From positions 4,278,001 to 4,342,000 of the forward strand of contig OZ220688.1 of assembly GCA_965116445.1 (NCBI GenBank): a stretch of DNA of 64,000 bases, written 5' to 3'. The position numbers and the translations under genes were made by a program. Below, piece after piece: positions 15,158 to 22,726 of this stretch (position 1 is the first letter of the stretch; each line of letters opens with the position of its first letter). The DNA is from Multivorans sp965116445. Lineage in GTDB: Bacteria > Acidobacteriota > Thermoanaerobaculia > Multivoradales > Multivoraceae. The notes under the pieces were generated by a model. That model was not told the origin of the DNA and made no database searches. It saw nothing but the letters and a program-made list of their open reading frames with translations.

Positions 15158-16669
15158 GTGTCCGCGTGGCGTGAACTCCGCCGCCGCGTTCGGCGCGGCG
15201 GCGACTACCGGGAGCTGGCGGCGGCCGAGCGCGCATCGGTCACAGGGCTTCCGGTGCGCGCGGCGTCGGTGGTGTTCGAGCTGCTGGCCGAGGAACGCGG
15301 CGCGGCCCAGCTCGTCGTCGTACCGAGCGAGAGCGAGGTGCTGGCCTGGACCGAGGGAACCCGGCTGCTCGGGCGCCGGGACGGGGCGCGGGTCGTCGCC
15401 TTTCCGTCTCCGGCTCTGACGCCTTACCAGCAGGCCGAGGCGTCGTTGCAGGTACGGGCCCAGGAGAGCGTCGCCTACGACGCCTTGCTGGGCGCTGCGC
15501 GGGCCACCGTGGTCTGCACGCCCCGGACCCTGTTCCATCGTCTCGCCGAACCGCGGGCTTTCCTGGAGTCTGTCGTCGACCTCCGGGTCGGGGAGGACGT
15601 TCTCCTGGAGGAGCTTCTGACCCACCTGGTTTCGCACGGCTACCGGCGCGCCGATCTGGTCGCGGCGGTGGGCGCGGTGGCGCAGCGGGGCGGCGTCTTC
15701 GATCTCTTCGCCCCCGGCGAACCGCGGCCGGCGCGACTCGACCTGTTCGGGGACACGATCGAGAGCATCCACCGTTTCGACGCTTCGACGCAGCGTTCCG
15801 AGGAGGCGGTCGAGTCGTTGCGTCTGCGGCCCCTGACGCCCTTTGCGGCCGCGCCGGAGCAGGCCGCCGAACTCGCCCTGGTGCTGCTGGAGGAACGGGG
15901 TGACGATCTGGCGGAACCTGCGCGCACGACGTTGCAGGAAATGGTGGAAGGGGAACCCTTCCCGGGATGGGAGAAGTACCTGCCGCTGTTGCAACGGAGC
16001 ACGAGTCTCGGTGAGGTGATGACGGATGCCACGGTGGTCGTGGTCGAGCTCGACCGGGTGCGACGGGAGATCGAGCAGCACACCGAGATGCTCTGGGACG
16101 AGTACGCGAGACGGTCCGACGACGGTGACATCGTCGCCGAGCCCGAACGATTGACGGTGCCCAGCGCCGAGGTGCTCGACCTCGTCGAGGACGCGACTCT
16201 CCGGATCGGCGGCGCCCTGGACGAGCGGGCTGGCAGACGAACCCGGGTCGACTTCGGCGGTGTCGCAACGGATGTCCTGATCGATCAGCTTCCCCGCTTT
16301 CCGCGCGAAGTGGAGACTGCCGCGGCTCGCGGAGACGACCTGTGGCTGGTCGCGCGGGCCGGGCGTCACGAATCGCTCCGCCAGATACTCGGCAATCGCG
16401 AGATCGACTGGGATGGAGGCGCAGTGCGCCTGGTTGACGGCGAATTGGGACGGGGCTTCCGGCTGCCGGCAGCCGGTCTCGTGCTCTTCGGCGAGGGGCA
16501 GCTCTTCAGACGCCGGGCGGCAGCGCCCCGCCGCCGCCGGATGGGGCCCTTCGTGTCGGGCCTCGGGACCTTCGGGTCGGCGAGTTCGTGGTTCACGAGG
16601 ATCACGGCATCGGCCAGTTCCTGGGGCTCAGGACGCTGGAAGGTCCGCCCGGTGACGGGCCCGAAGTAG
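15158..16669 (+). CDS. mfd: Transcription-repair coupling factor Mfd, N-terminal part (frameshifted)
   Basis: GTG start at 15158, 15 bp after ftsB. Residues 1 to about 470 match the Mfd N-terminal region, which resembles UvrB (damage-recognition partner UvrA binding) and then the linker domains: VVVPSESEVLAWTEG, FDLFAPGEPRPARLDLFGDTIESI and similar. Up to GPFVSGLGTF the frame is good; from about 16573 it turns into nonsense and stops at 16669. The continuing Mfd reading is one base back. A single missing base in TTCGGGTCGG (16571-16580) explains this. The whole gene would span 15158-18630, about 1,157 residues, the normal Mfd length. Confidence 0.85.
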   Translation: MSAWRELRRRVRRGGDYRELAAAERASVTGLPVRAASVVFELLAEERGAAQLVVVPSESEVLAWTEGTRLLGRRDGARVVAFPSPALTPYQQAEASLQVRAQESVAYDALLGAARATVVCTPRTLFHRLAEPRAFLESVVDLRVGEDVLLEELLTHLVSHGYRRADLVAAVGAVAQRGGVFDLFAPGEPRPARLDLFGDTIESIHRFDASTQRSEEAVESLRLRPLTPFAAAPEQAAELALVLLEERGDDLAEPARTTLQEMVEGEPFPGWEKYLPLLQRSTSLGEVMTDATVVVVELDRVRREIEQHTEMLWDEYARRSDDGDIVAEPERLTVPSAEVLDLVEDATLRIGGALDERAGRRTRVDFGGVATDVLIDQLPRFPREVETAAARGDDLWLVARAGRHESLRQILGNREIDWDGGAVRLVDGELGRGFRLPAAGLVLFGEGQLFRRRAAAPRRRRMGPFVSGLGTFGSASSWFTRITASASSWGSGRWKVRPVTGPK

Positions 16670-18630
16670 CGGAGTACGCGCCTCGCAGGAAATCGCGGGC
16701 GGTGGAGGTCATGGAAGTTCTCTACTCGTCGGGCCGCACGCTGTTGCTGCCGTTGACGCGCCTGAACGAGATCGAGCGCTACAGCGGCATCGATGGGCTC
16801 GCGCCCCGTCTCGACCAGTTGGGCGGCAGCAGTTGGGCGAAGAAAAAGAGCCGGATCAGTCGCAGCCTGAAGGCGATCGCCACCGATCTGTTGAAGCTCT
16901 ACGCGGAGCGACGGCTTGCGCAGGCCGTACCGATGAACGAGGACAGCGACCGCCAGTTCCAGTTCGAGAGCGCCTTCAGCTACGAGGAGACGCCGGATCA
17001 ACTGGCGGCGGTGCACACGATCAAGGAGGACCTGCGCCGCGAACAGCCGATGGACCGGCTGCTGTGCGGCGACGTCGGCTTCGGCAAGACCGAGGTGGCG
17101 ATGCGGGCCGCGTTCAAGGCCGTGGACAACGGACTGCAGGTCGCGGTCCTGGCGCCGACGACGATTCTCGCCGACCAGCACCTGCGGGTCTTCCGGGGGC
17201 GCTTCCAGGGCTTCGACTACCAGATCGAGATGGTCTCCCGGTTCCGTTCGGCGGCCCAGGTCAGGAAGATCCGGGAGCGTCTGGCGGCTGGCGAGATTCA
17301 CATTCTCATCGGCACCCACCGGCTGCTGAGCCGCGACATCGACATGCCCTGTCTGGGCCTGGTGATCATCGACGAGGAGCAGCGCTTCGGGGTTGCCCAG
17401 AAGGAACGCCTGCGCGAGTTGAAGCGCAACGTCCACGTGCTGGCGATGTCGGCGACGCCCGTGCCGCGGACGTTGCAGTTGTCGCTGGCGGGGGTCAGGG
17501 ACCTGTCGCTGATCGAATCGCCGCCGCGGGACCGGATGGCAGTCGAGACACGGGTGTTGCCGTTCTCGGGCGACCTCGTCCGCGAGGCGATCGAGTTCGA
17601 GGTCGAGCGCGGCGGCCAGGTGTTCTACGTCTACAACCGGGTGGAGGACATCGAGGGCATGCTCCGCTATCTGCGTGAACTCGTGCCGGGGCTCCGGATC
17701 ACCGTCGGTCACGGCCAGATGGAGGAAGCGGAGCTGGGCAAGCGCATGCGGGCGTTCACTGCCGGTGAGTACGACCTGTTGCTCGCGACCACGATCATCG
17801 AGAACGGGATCGACATCCCGAACGTGAACACGATGCTCGTTCACCGGGCGGATCGATTCGGTCTGGCCCAGCTCTACCAACTACGGGGCCGGGTCGGCCG
17901 CAGCGATCAACTGGGCTACTGCTACCTTCTGGCGCCCCCGGACGCGGTGCTCTCGGAGGAGGCGCGCAGGCGACTCGTCGCAATCCGGGAGTTCACCGAG
18001 CTGGGCGCGGGCTTCCGGATCGCGGCTCGCGACCTGGAAATCCGGGGCGCCGGCAACCTGTTGGGAGCGGAACAGAGTGGCCACATCGCGGAAGTGGGAA
18101 TCGAGACCTACATGAAGATGCTGGAGCAGGCGATCGCCGAACTCCGGGGGGAGGCGCCGGCGGACAGGCCGTCGGCGTCGATCAGCCTGCCGGCGACGAT
18201 GTCGATTCCGGAGGACTACATCGGCGAGATTTCCCTGCGACTCGAGATCTACCGGCGTCTGGCGGACGCCGACGAGGATCCGGAGACCCTGCTGGCCGAA
18301 CTGCGGGACCGTTTCGGGCCGCCGCCGGAGGCGGTGCATGCTCTGATTCGCGGCGCGGAACTGAAGCGGATCGCCGAGTCCCTGGGCGTTCAGTCGGTCG
18401 CGCACCGGGGCGATCGGCTGACGCTTCGACTTCGCCGCGACGCGAACGTCGATGTGGACCGCCTGATCCACTTCGTTTCCGAGCGGGAAGGCGCCAGCTT
18501 TACCCCGGATGGGGTCCTGACGCTCTCCGGGATACCGGGGCTACAGGCTCTTGAAGTAACGCTCCAGCTCCTGCAGTTGCTGTCGGGTGAACCGTTGCCG
18601 CGGCTCGCCGGTTCGGAGACCGTCCATTGA
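16588..18630 (+). CDS. mfd: Mfd, RNA polymerase-binding and translocase part (after frameshift)
   Basis: The frame opens with VVHEDHGIGQFLGL, the CarD-like RNA polymerase interaction domain of Mfd; true homology begins slightly upstream at RVGEFVVHED (16577). The double RecA-like motor follows with Walker A GDVGFGKTEVAMRAAF (near 17071), DEEQRFG (near 17371), GTHRLL, SATPVPRTLQ, and the RGRVGRSDQLGYCYLL arginine-finger motif, then the C-terminal autoinhibitory domain. Mfd removes stalled RNA polymerase and recruits UvrA. If translated from the ATG at 16588 alone, this piece would be a motor without the UvrB-like part. I consider a base error or recent mutation more likely than two genes. Confidence 0.85.
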   Translation: MVHEDHGIGQFLGLRTLEGPPGDGPEVAEYAPRRKSRAVEVMEVLYSSGRTLLLPLTRLNEIERYSGIDGLAPRLDQLGGSSWAKKKSRISRSLKAIATDLLKLYAERRLAQAVPMNEDSDRQFQFESAFSYEETPDQLAAVHTIKEDLRREQPMDRLLCGDVGFGKTEVAMRAAFKAVDNGLQVAVLAPTTILADQHLRVFRGRFQGFDYQIEMVSRFRSAAQVRKIRERLAAGEIHILIGTHRLLSRDIDMPCLGLVIIDEEQRFGVAQKERLRELKRNVHVLAMSATPVPRTLQLSLAGVRDLSLIESPPRDRMAVETRVLPFSGDLVREAIEFEVERGGQVFYVYNRVEDIEGMLRYLRELVPGLRITVGHGQMEEAELGKRMRAFTAGEYDLLLATTIIENGIDIPNVNTMLVHRADRFGLAQLYQLRGRVGRSDQLGYCYLLAPPDAVLSEEARRRLVAIREFTELGAGFRIAARDLEIRGAGNLLGAEQSGHIAEVGIETYMKMLEQAIAELRGEAPADRPSASISLPATMSIPEDYIGEISLRLEIYRRLADADEDPETLLAELRDRFGPPPEAVHALIRGAELKRIAESLGVQSVAHRGDRLTLRLRRDANVDVDRLIHFVSEREGASFTPDGVLTLSGIPGLQALEVTLQLLQLLSGEPLPRLAGSETVH

Positions 18631-19481
18631 GTGGGCGGCTGGAGTCGCGGGTGAGGTGGCGGGTCTGGACCTGTCTCCTGCTCGGAATGGCCCTGGGCTG
18701 TGGCCGCGGCAACCTGCCGGAGGGAGTGGTGGCGCGAATCGGCAACCAGGACTTTCACTACGAGGACTTTCGCGGCTACGTGGAAGAGTCCCTTGGCGAT
18801 GACGCTTCGCGCTTTGGCAGCGCGGTGCTTTCCCGCCTCTTCGAGCGCTTCGTCGACGACCGGCTGCTCGTTCATCTGGCCCGGGAGCGCGGGCTCGTGG
18901 ATGGGGAAGCGACGGTCCACCAGGCCGCGATGCGGTTGCTCGAGGTGTCGCCGCCGGTCGTGTCGTTGTCGGAGATCGAGCGCTACTATGCCGAACACCG
19001 GAATGACTTCGCGCGGCCGTCGCGCGTACGCCTGCGTCAGATCCTGGTCCAGGATCGCACCGCCGCCGAGCTGGCCCTGGCGGAACTCGAAGCTGGTGTG
19101 GACTTCGGCGAGGTGGTGCGGCTGCGGTCGATTGGCCCCAGCGCGCCGTCCGGCGGCCTTCAGGGCGAACTGTCACGCGAGGATCTTCCGCCGGCACTTG
19201 CGGAAGTCGTCTTCGAGCTTGACGAGGGAGAATGGAGCGAGCTGCTCGAGGCCGACTACGGCTTCCGTATCTTCCAGGTCGAGCGCCACCTGCCGGAAGA
19301 GACCCTGACGCTCGCTCAGGCGACACAGGGGATAAGGACTCTGTTGGAGGAGGCGCAGGGCGAAGAGCTTGTTCGAGCAGCCGCGGCGGAAGCCCGGCAG
19401 GAGTACAATCTGCGCGTCGCGGTGGAGCGGCTGCCCTTCGAGTACAACGGCGAGCTCGCGGATCCGGCCGCCGGAGAATGA
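18627..19481 (+). CDS. PpiC/parvulin-type peptidyl-prolyl isomerase lipoprotein
   Basis: 284 residues starting at a TTG that overlaps the mfd stop by 4 nt. The N-terminus is a lipoprotein signal (LLLGMALGC). The chaperone helices (VVARIGNQDFHYEDFRGYVEE, RLFERFVDDRLLVHLARERGL) and a rotamase domain (RVRLRQILVQDRTAAELALAELEAGVDFGEV ... SAPSGGLQGELSREDLPPALAEVVFEL) follow the SurA/PrsA plan. Such proteins fold outer-membrane or exported proteins in the periplasm. A second protein of the same type follows 11 bp later. Confidence 0.82.
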   Translation: MSGRLESRVRWRVWTCLLLGMALGCGRGNLPEGVVARIGNQDFHYEDFRGYVEESLGDDASRFGSAVLSRLFERFVDDRLLVHLARERGLVDGEATVHQAAMRLLEVSPPVVSLSEIERYYAEHRNDFARPSRVRLRQILVQDRTAAELALAELEAGVDFGEVVRLRSIGPSAPSGGLQGELSREDLPPALAEVVFELDEGEWSELLEADYGFRIFQVERHLPEETLTLAQATQGIRTLLEEAQGEELVRAAAAEARQEYNLRVAVERLPFEYNGELADPAAGE

Positions 19482-19492
19482 GGTAGAAGAGG

Positions 19493-20674
19493 ATGACTCG
19501 ACGCAACTCAGGCAGGTCACGGTTTGCCGCGCTCCGCGTCGTATGCCCACTCGCCGGCTCCCTGGCGACCTGGCTGGTGTTGGCGGCTCTCCCCGTGGCC
19601 GGGCAGTCCTCGCCGGGCGCGGAGAATCGCGTCGTGCTGCGGGTCAACGACCGCATCGCGACCCTGTACGACTACGAGAGGGCGGTCAACGAGAAGATCG
19701 CCGGCGTCCGGAACACACCCGGACTGACGGAGCAGGAGCGGCAGGAGCGGGTCGCCGACGCGGGCCGCTTCGTCATGAAGGCTCTGTTCGAAGAACTGCT
19801 CATCATGTCGCGGGCGGACCAGTTGGCTGTCGTCATCGACGAGAGCGATGTGGAGGAACAACTCCGCGCCACCAAGGAGCGAGTCGGGTTCGACGACGAA
19901 CAGTTTCGTCAGGCACTGGCGCAACAGGGCATGCGGGTGGAGGACTTCCGGTCGCAGATCCACAAACAGTTGCGAGGCAACGTGGTCCGCGGCCGGGAGG
20001 TGGCGCCTCGGGTGGTCGTGGAAGACGAAGACCTGCGACGCTTCTACCGCGAGAACCAGGAGCGCTTCCGCATTCCGGAGCGGGCCCGTTTCGAGGAGGT
20101 CGTCGTCCTGGAGGCTGTCGTCCCGGCCGACCGTGTGGCGCCGTTGGCGGCGCTGGCGGGTACGCGGATGGTGGCCGGCGGCACGGCCGCCGAAGTGGCG
20201 GAAGGGCTTGGCGAAGGGGTCACGGCCGTCGATGTCGGTTGGGTCACGGCGGGCGATCTCGCGCCCGCCCTCGATGCCGTCGCCTGGGAGCTTGAAGTCG
20301 ACGGTGTTGCCGAAGCGACCGCGGCTCGCGGCGGTCTGCATGTGCTGAAGATGCTGGAGCGTACGCCGGCGACTGTCCAGCCGTTCGAGGACGTCCGCGA
20401 CGCGATCCAGCAGGAAGAACGGAACCGGCTGTTCTCCGAGGAGTACGACCTCTACATGACCGAACTCGCCGATGCCGCCTACATCGTTGAGCGGCTTCCC
20501 GAAGAAGCGAAGGGATACCGGCCCGTCGAGTCGCCTTCGCTCGACGCCGACGCGCTGGGGCTGCTCGCCCCGTTCGCTCCCGGCGCCCAGGCGCCGGAGG
20601 TCGAGGAGTCTCCTGGCGAAGCGGCCGAGGAGTCCTCTGCCGAAACGGCCGAGGAGGTCGACGGGCAGCCCTGA
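19493..20674 (+). CDS. SurA-like periplasmic foldase
   Basis: 393 residues with a signal peptide ending near LPVAGQSS. The SurA N-terminal domain is recognisable (NRVVLRVNDRIATLYDYERAVNEKIAG ... FEELLIMSRADQLAVVIDESDVEEQLRATKE), followed by a degenerate rotamase-like domain (VVLEAVVPADRVAPL ... GGLHVLKMLERTPATVQPFEDVRDAIQQ). The last 40 residues are Glu/Ala-rich and probably disordered. Together with the preceding lipoprotein it forms a foldase pair that may serve outer-membrane protein assembly. SurA itself is likely but not certain. Confidence 0.78.
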   Translation: MTRRNSGRSRFAALRVVCPLAGSLATWLVLAALPVAGQSSPGAENRVVLRVNDRIATLYDYERAVNEKIAGVRNTPGLTEQERQERVADAGRFVMKALFEELLIMSRADQLAVVIDESDVEEQLRATKERVGFDDEQFRQALAQQGMRVEDFRSQIHKQLRGNVVRGREVAPRVVVEDEDLRRFYRENQERFRIPERARFEEVVVLEAVVPADRVAPLAALAGTRMVAGGTAAEVAEGLGEGVTAVDVGWVTAGDLAPALDAVAWELEVDGVAEATAARGGLHVLKMLERTPATVQPFEDVRDAIQQEERNRLFSEEYDLYMTELADAAYIVERLPEEAKGYRPVESPSLDADALGLLAPFAPGAQAPEVEESPGEAAEESSAETAEEVDGQP

Positions 20675-20773
20675 CGTTTCAGCCGGTCGCTCGCGCCCGG
20701 TTGCTCGTTCAGCGTCTTCGGGTGGTCGCCGCGGCGTTTGGTCTCAGGTCGGGTGGAGCGAAGTGGTCTGAAG

Positions 20774-20843
20774 TAGACAAAAATGGGCCAAGAGTGGTAA
20801 CGTCGCCCTTCTGAGCGTCAGTTTTTGTGGGTATTGGGGCCCA
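20774..20843 (+). promoter_or_regulatory. Candidate promoter and TGGG-rich leader of the division cluster
   Basis: TAGACA (20774-20779) and TAACGT (20798-20803), 18 bp apart, form a plausible promoter for mraZ. TGGG motifs occur at 20784, 20828 and 20835, plus one on the other strand at 20840-20843. MraZ is known to bind TGGGN repeats at 10-bp steps before mraZ; the spacing here is irregular, so autoregulation is possible but not shown. The gap 20675-20865 holds nothing else I can identify. Confidence 0.4.
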
Positions 20844-20865
20844 CCTGACCCTTCAGGACGTTGCG

Positions 20866-21339
20866 ATGTTCCGAGGGCATGCACTAGCAAAGATCGACGC
20901 CAAGGGCCGCCTGAAGGTCCCAAGCGTGTTCCTGCGCCCGTTGCAAGAGCGTTTCGGCCCCGACATCTTCGCGACTTCGCTGAAGGGCGACTGCGCCTGG
21001 CTCTACCCCCTGCGGCTCTGGGAACAGGAGGAGGAGCGGATGGCGGGCCTGCCCGCGACTCACAGGCTGCGTCGCAAGTGGGAAGCCCGGGTCAGCTACT
21101 TCGGCCAGCAAAGCCGACTCGACTCCCAGGGGCGGCTGATGGTTCCGGCGAAGTTGCGCGCCACGGCGGGGATCGAGGGCGAAGTCGTCATCTTCGGTCG
21201 CCCGGACCGGCTTGAGGTCTGGAACCTCGAGCGGATGGAAAGCGACCTGAACGCGGATCCGTTCACCGACGACGACCTGGACGAACTGACGGACGATCTC
21301 GAGGCGCTGAATGCGTCTCGCAACAGGGATGTCAAGTGA
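20866..21339 (+). CDS. mraZ: Transcriptional regulator MraZ
   Basis: 157 residues from the ATG at 20866 (MFRGHALAKIDAKGRLKVP). A GTG 39 bp upstream is in frame, but the family begins at MFRG. Two SpoVT/AbrB-like swapped-hairpin repeats are visible: residues 1-50 with DAKGRLKVPS and residues 75-125 with DSQGRLMVPAKLRA. MraZ binds its own promoter and tunes the division and cell-wall cluster. It is the first gene of that cluster here and its 3' end overlaps rsmH by 29 nt. Confidence 0.93.
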   Translation: MFRGHALAKIDAKGRLKVPSVFLRPLQERFGPDIFATSLKGDCAWLYPLRLWEQEEERMAGLPATHRLRRKWEARVSYFGQQSRLDSQGRLMVPAKLRATAGIEGEVVIFGRPDRLEVWNLERMESDLNADPFTDDDLDELTDDLEALNASRNRDVK

Positions 21340-22315
21340 TGTGGATGGCGACGGCCAGAAACTCCGGCACCAGCCCGTTCTGGTCGGCGAGACCCTGGGC
21401 TTTCTCGCTCCCGAACGCGGCGGCTGGTTCGTCGACTGCACGGTCGGCCTTGGCGGTCATTCCGCGCAGCTCCTCGGACGCTTCCCCGACGCGCGAGTGC
21501 TCGGCATCGACCGCGACGAAGAAGCCCTGGAGCGCGCCCGGCGAAGGCTGCGCGAGTTCGGTTCACGAGTCCTCCTCGTGCACGGCAACTTTCATTCGAT
21601 CGACGAGGTCGTGGCCGCGGCGGGCATCGGGAAGCCGGCGGGAATCCTGGCCGACCTCGGCGTCTCGTCATTGCAACTGGACCAGCCGGGTCGCGGTTTC
21701 AGTTTCCGGCACTCGGGTCCGCTCGACATGCGGATGGATCAATCGACTCGATCGGCAACGACAACAGCGAGGGACATCGTGAACCTTGAATCCCAGAGCG
21801 TGTTGGAGACCGTGCTCCGCGACTACGGCGAGGAGCGCCAGGCGCGCAGGATCGCCAGAGCGATCGTGGAACGTCGCCGCCGCAGTCCGATCGAGACCAC
21901 GGACGAGCTGCGGGATCTGGTTCACGAGACGGTCGGGGCCTCCAGGGTGAGGCGCGGCCGCCGCGTGCCCGGGGGCCGGTCGATCGATGCCGCGACGAGG
22001 ACCTTCCAGGCGCTTCGGATCGCGGTCAACGAGGAACTGTCCGGATTGGGGGCGTCCCTCGAGCGGGCGGTGAATCTGCTCGAGCAGGACGGTCGGCTGG
22101 TCGTCATCTCGTACCACAGCCTGGAAGACCGGATCGTCAAGCACCGGCTTCGGGCGAACGCTCTTGGCGAGGTCGATCCGATCACCGGGCGTCCGTTCGC
22201 CGAGACGCGGCTGATCGAACTGATGACGAAGAAGCCGATCCGACCGCAGCCGAGCGAGGTGCAGTACAACCCGCGGTCGCGGTCCGCCCGCTTGCGCGCG
22301 GCCCGGAGGCTGTAG
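21311..22315 (+). CDS. rsmH: 16S rRNA (cytosine-1402-N4)-methyltransferase RsmH
   Basis: 334 residues. HQPVLVGETLGFL, the SAM site FVDCTVGLGGHSAQLL, ILADLGVSSLQLDQPGRGFSF, DMRMDQS and VISYHSLEDRIVKHRLR are all RsmH/MraW signatures. The enzyme methylates N4 of C1402 in the ribosomal P site. The start at 21311 has GAGG 6 nt upstream; an ATG at 21329 is also possible but has no spaced ribosome site. The overlap with mraZ implies coupled translation. Confidence 0.95.
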   Translation: MRLATGMSSDVDGDGQKLRHQPVLVGETLGFLAPERGGWFVDCTVGLGGHSAQLLGRFPDARVLGIDRDEEALERARRRLREFGSRVLLVHGNFHSIDEVVAAAGIGKPAGILADLGVSSLQLDQPGRGFSFRHSGPLDMRMDQSTRSATTTARDIVNLESQSVLETVLRDYGEERQARRIARAIVERRRRSPIETTDELRDLVHETVGASRVRRGRRVPGGRSIDAATRTFQALRIAVNEELSGLGASLERAVNLLEQDGRLVVISYHSLEDRIVKHRLRANALGEVDPITGRPFAETRLIELMTKKPIRPQPSEVQYNPRSRSARLRAARRL

Positions 22316-22339
22316 CGGCACAGACGGGATTCGTGAATT

Positions 22340-22726
22340 GTGAAGACCGGATACAGCGTCAGCAAGGAAATCGCGAATCTCTTCCTCGTGCGCCAGCGCG
22401 ATCCGGGGCGGCTCCGCGGCTTGTGGCGGCTGGTCGCGATCGTCCTGCCGTTCGCCGGCGCGGTGTTCGCGTACACCTGGGTGCACGAACAGGGCCTCGA
22501 GGCCGGCTACCGGATCGAAGCGCTTGAACAGCGCCTGGAGGATCTGCTCCAGGCGGAGCGCCTGCTCGAGTTGGAAGCCACTCGGCTCACGCGGCCTGAG
22601 CGGCTGTCGGCGCTGGCCCTGGAGCAACTCGGCATGGCGCCTCCGAGGCTGGACCAGATGATCTTCCTGAATTCGGAGAGTGCCTCCCTGGTCCGGGCCG
22701 GAACGGTGTCGGAGGCTGGGCAGTGA
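22340..22726 (+). CDS. ftsL: Cell division protein FtsL
   Basis: 128 residues starting at GTG 22340. A short cytoplasmic part with basic residues is followed by one membrane span (about 29-46, LVAIVLPFAGAVFAYTWV) and a leucine-zipper-like coiled coil (RIEALEQRLEDLLQAERLLELEATRLTRPERLSALALEQLGM). Size, topology and its place between rsmH and ftsI identify FtsL, the FtsB partner in the FtsQLB complex. It overlaps ftsI by 4 nt. Confidence 0.85.
   Translation: MKTGYSVSKEIANLFLVRQRDPGRLRGLWRLVAIVLPFAGAVFAYTWVHEQGLEAGYRIEALEQRLEDLLQAERLLELEATRLTRPERLSALALEQLGMAPPRLDQMIFLNSESASLVRAGTVSEAGQ

Noticed and set aside
16571..16580. Programmed frameshift in mfd
   Set aside because: No slippery heptamer is present and one missing base explains the change more simply.
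20828..20843. Canonical MraZ box
   Set aside because: TGGG motifs are present but not at 10-bp steps, so I list the leader only as a candidate.
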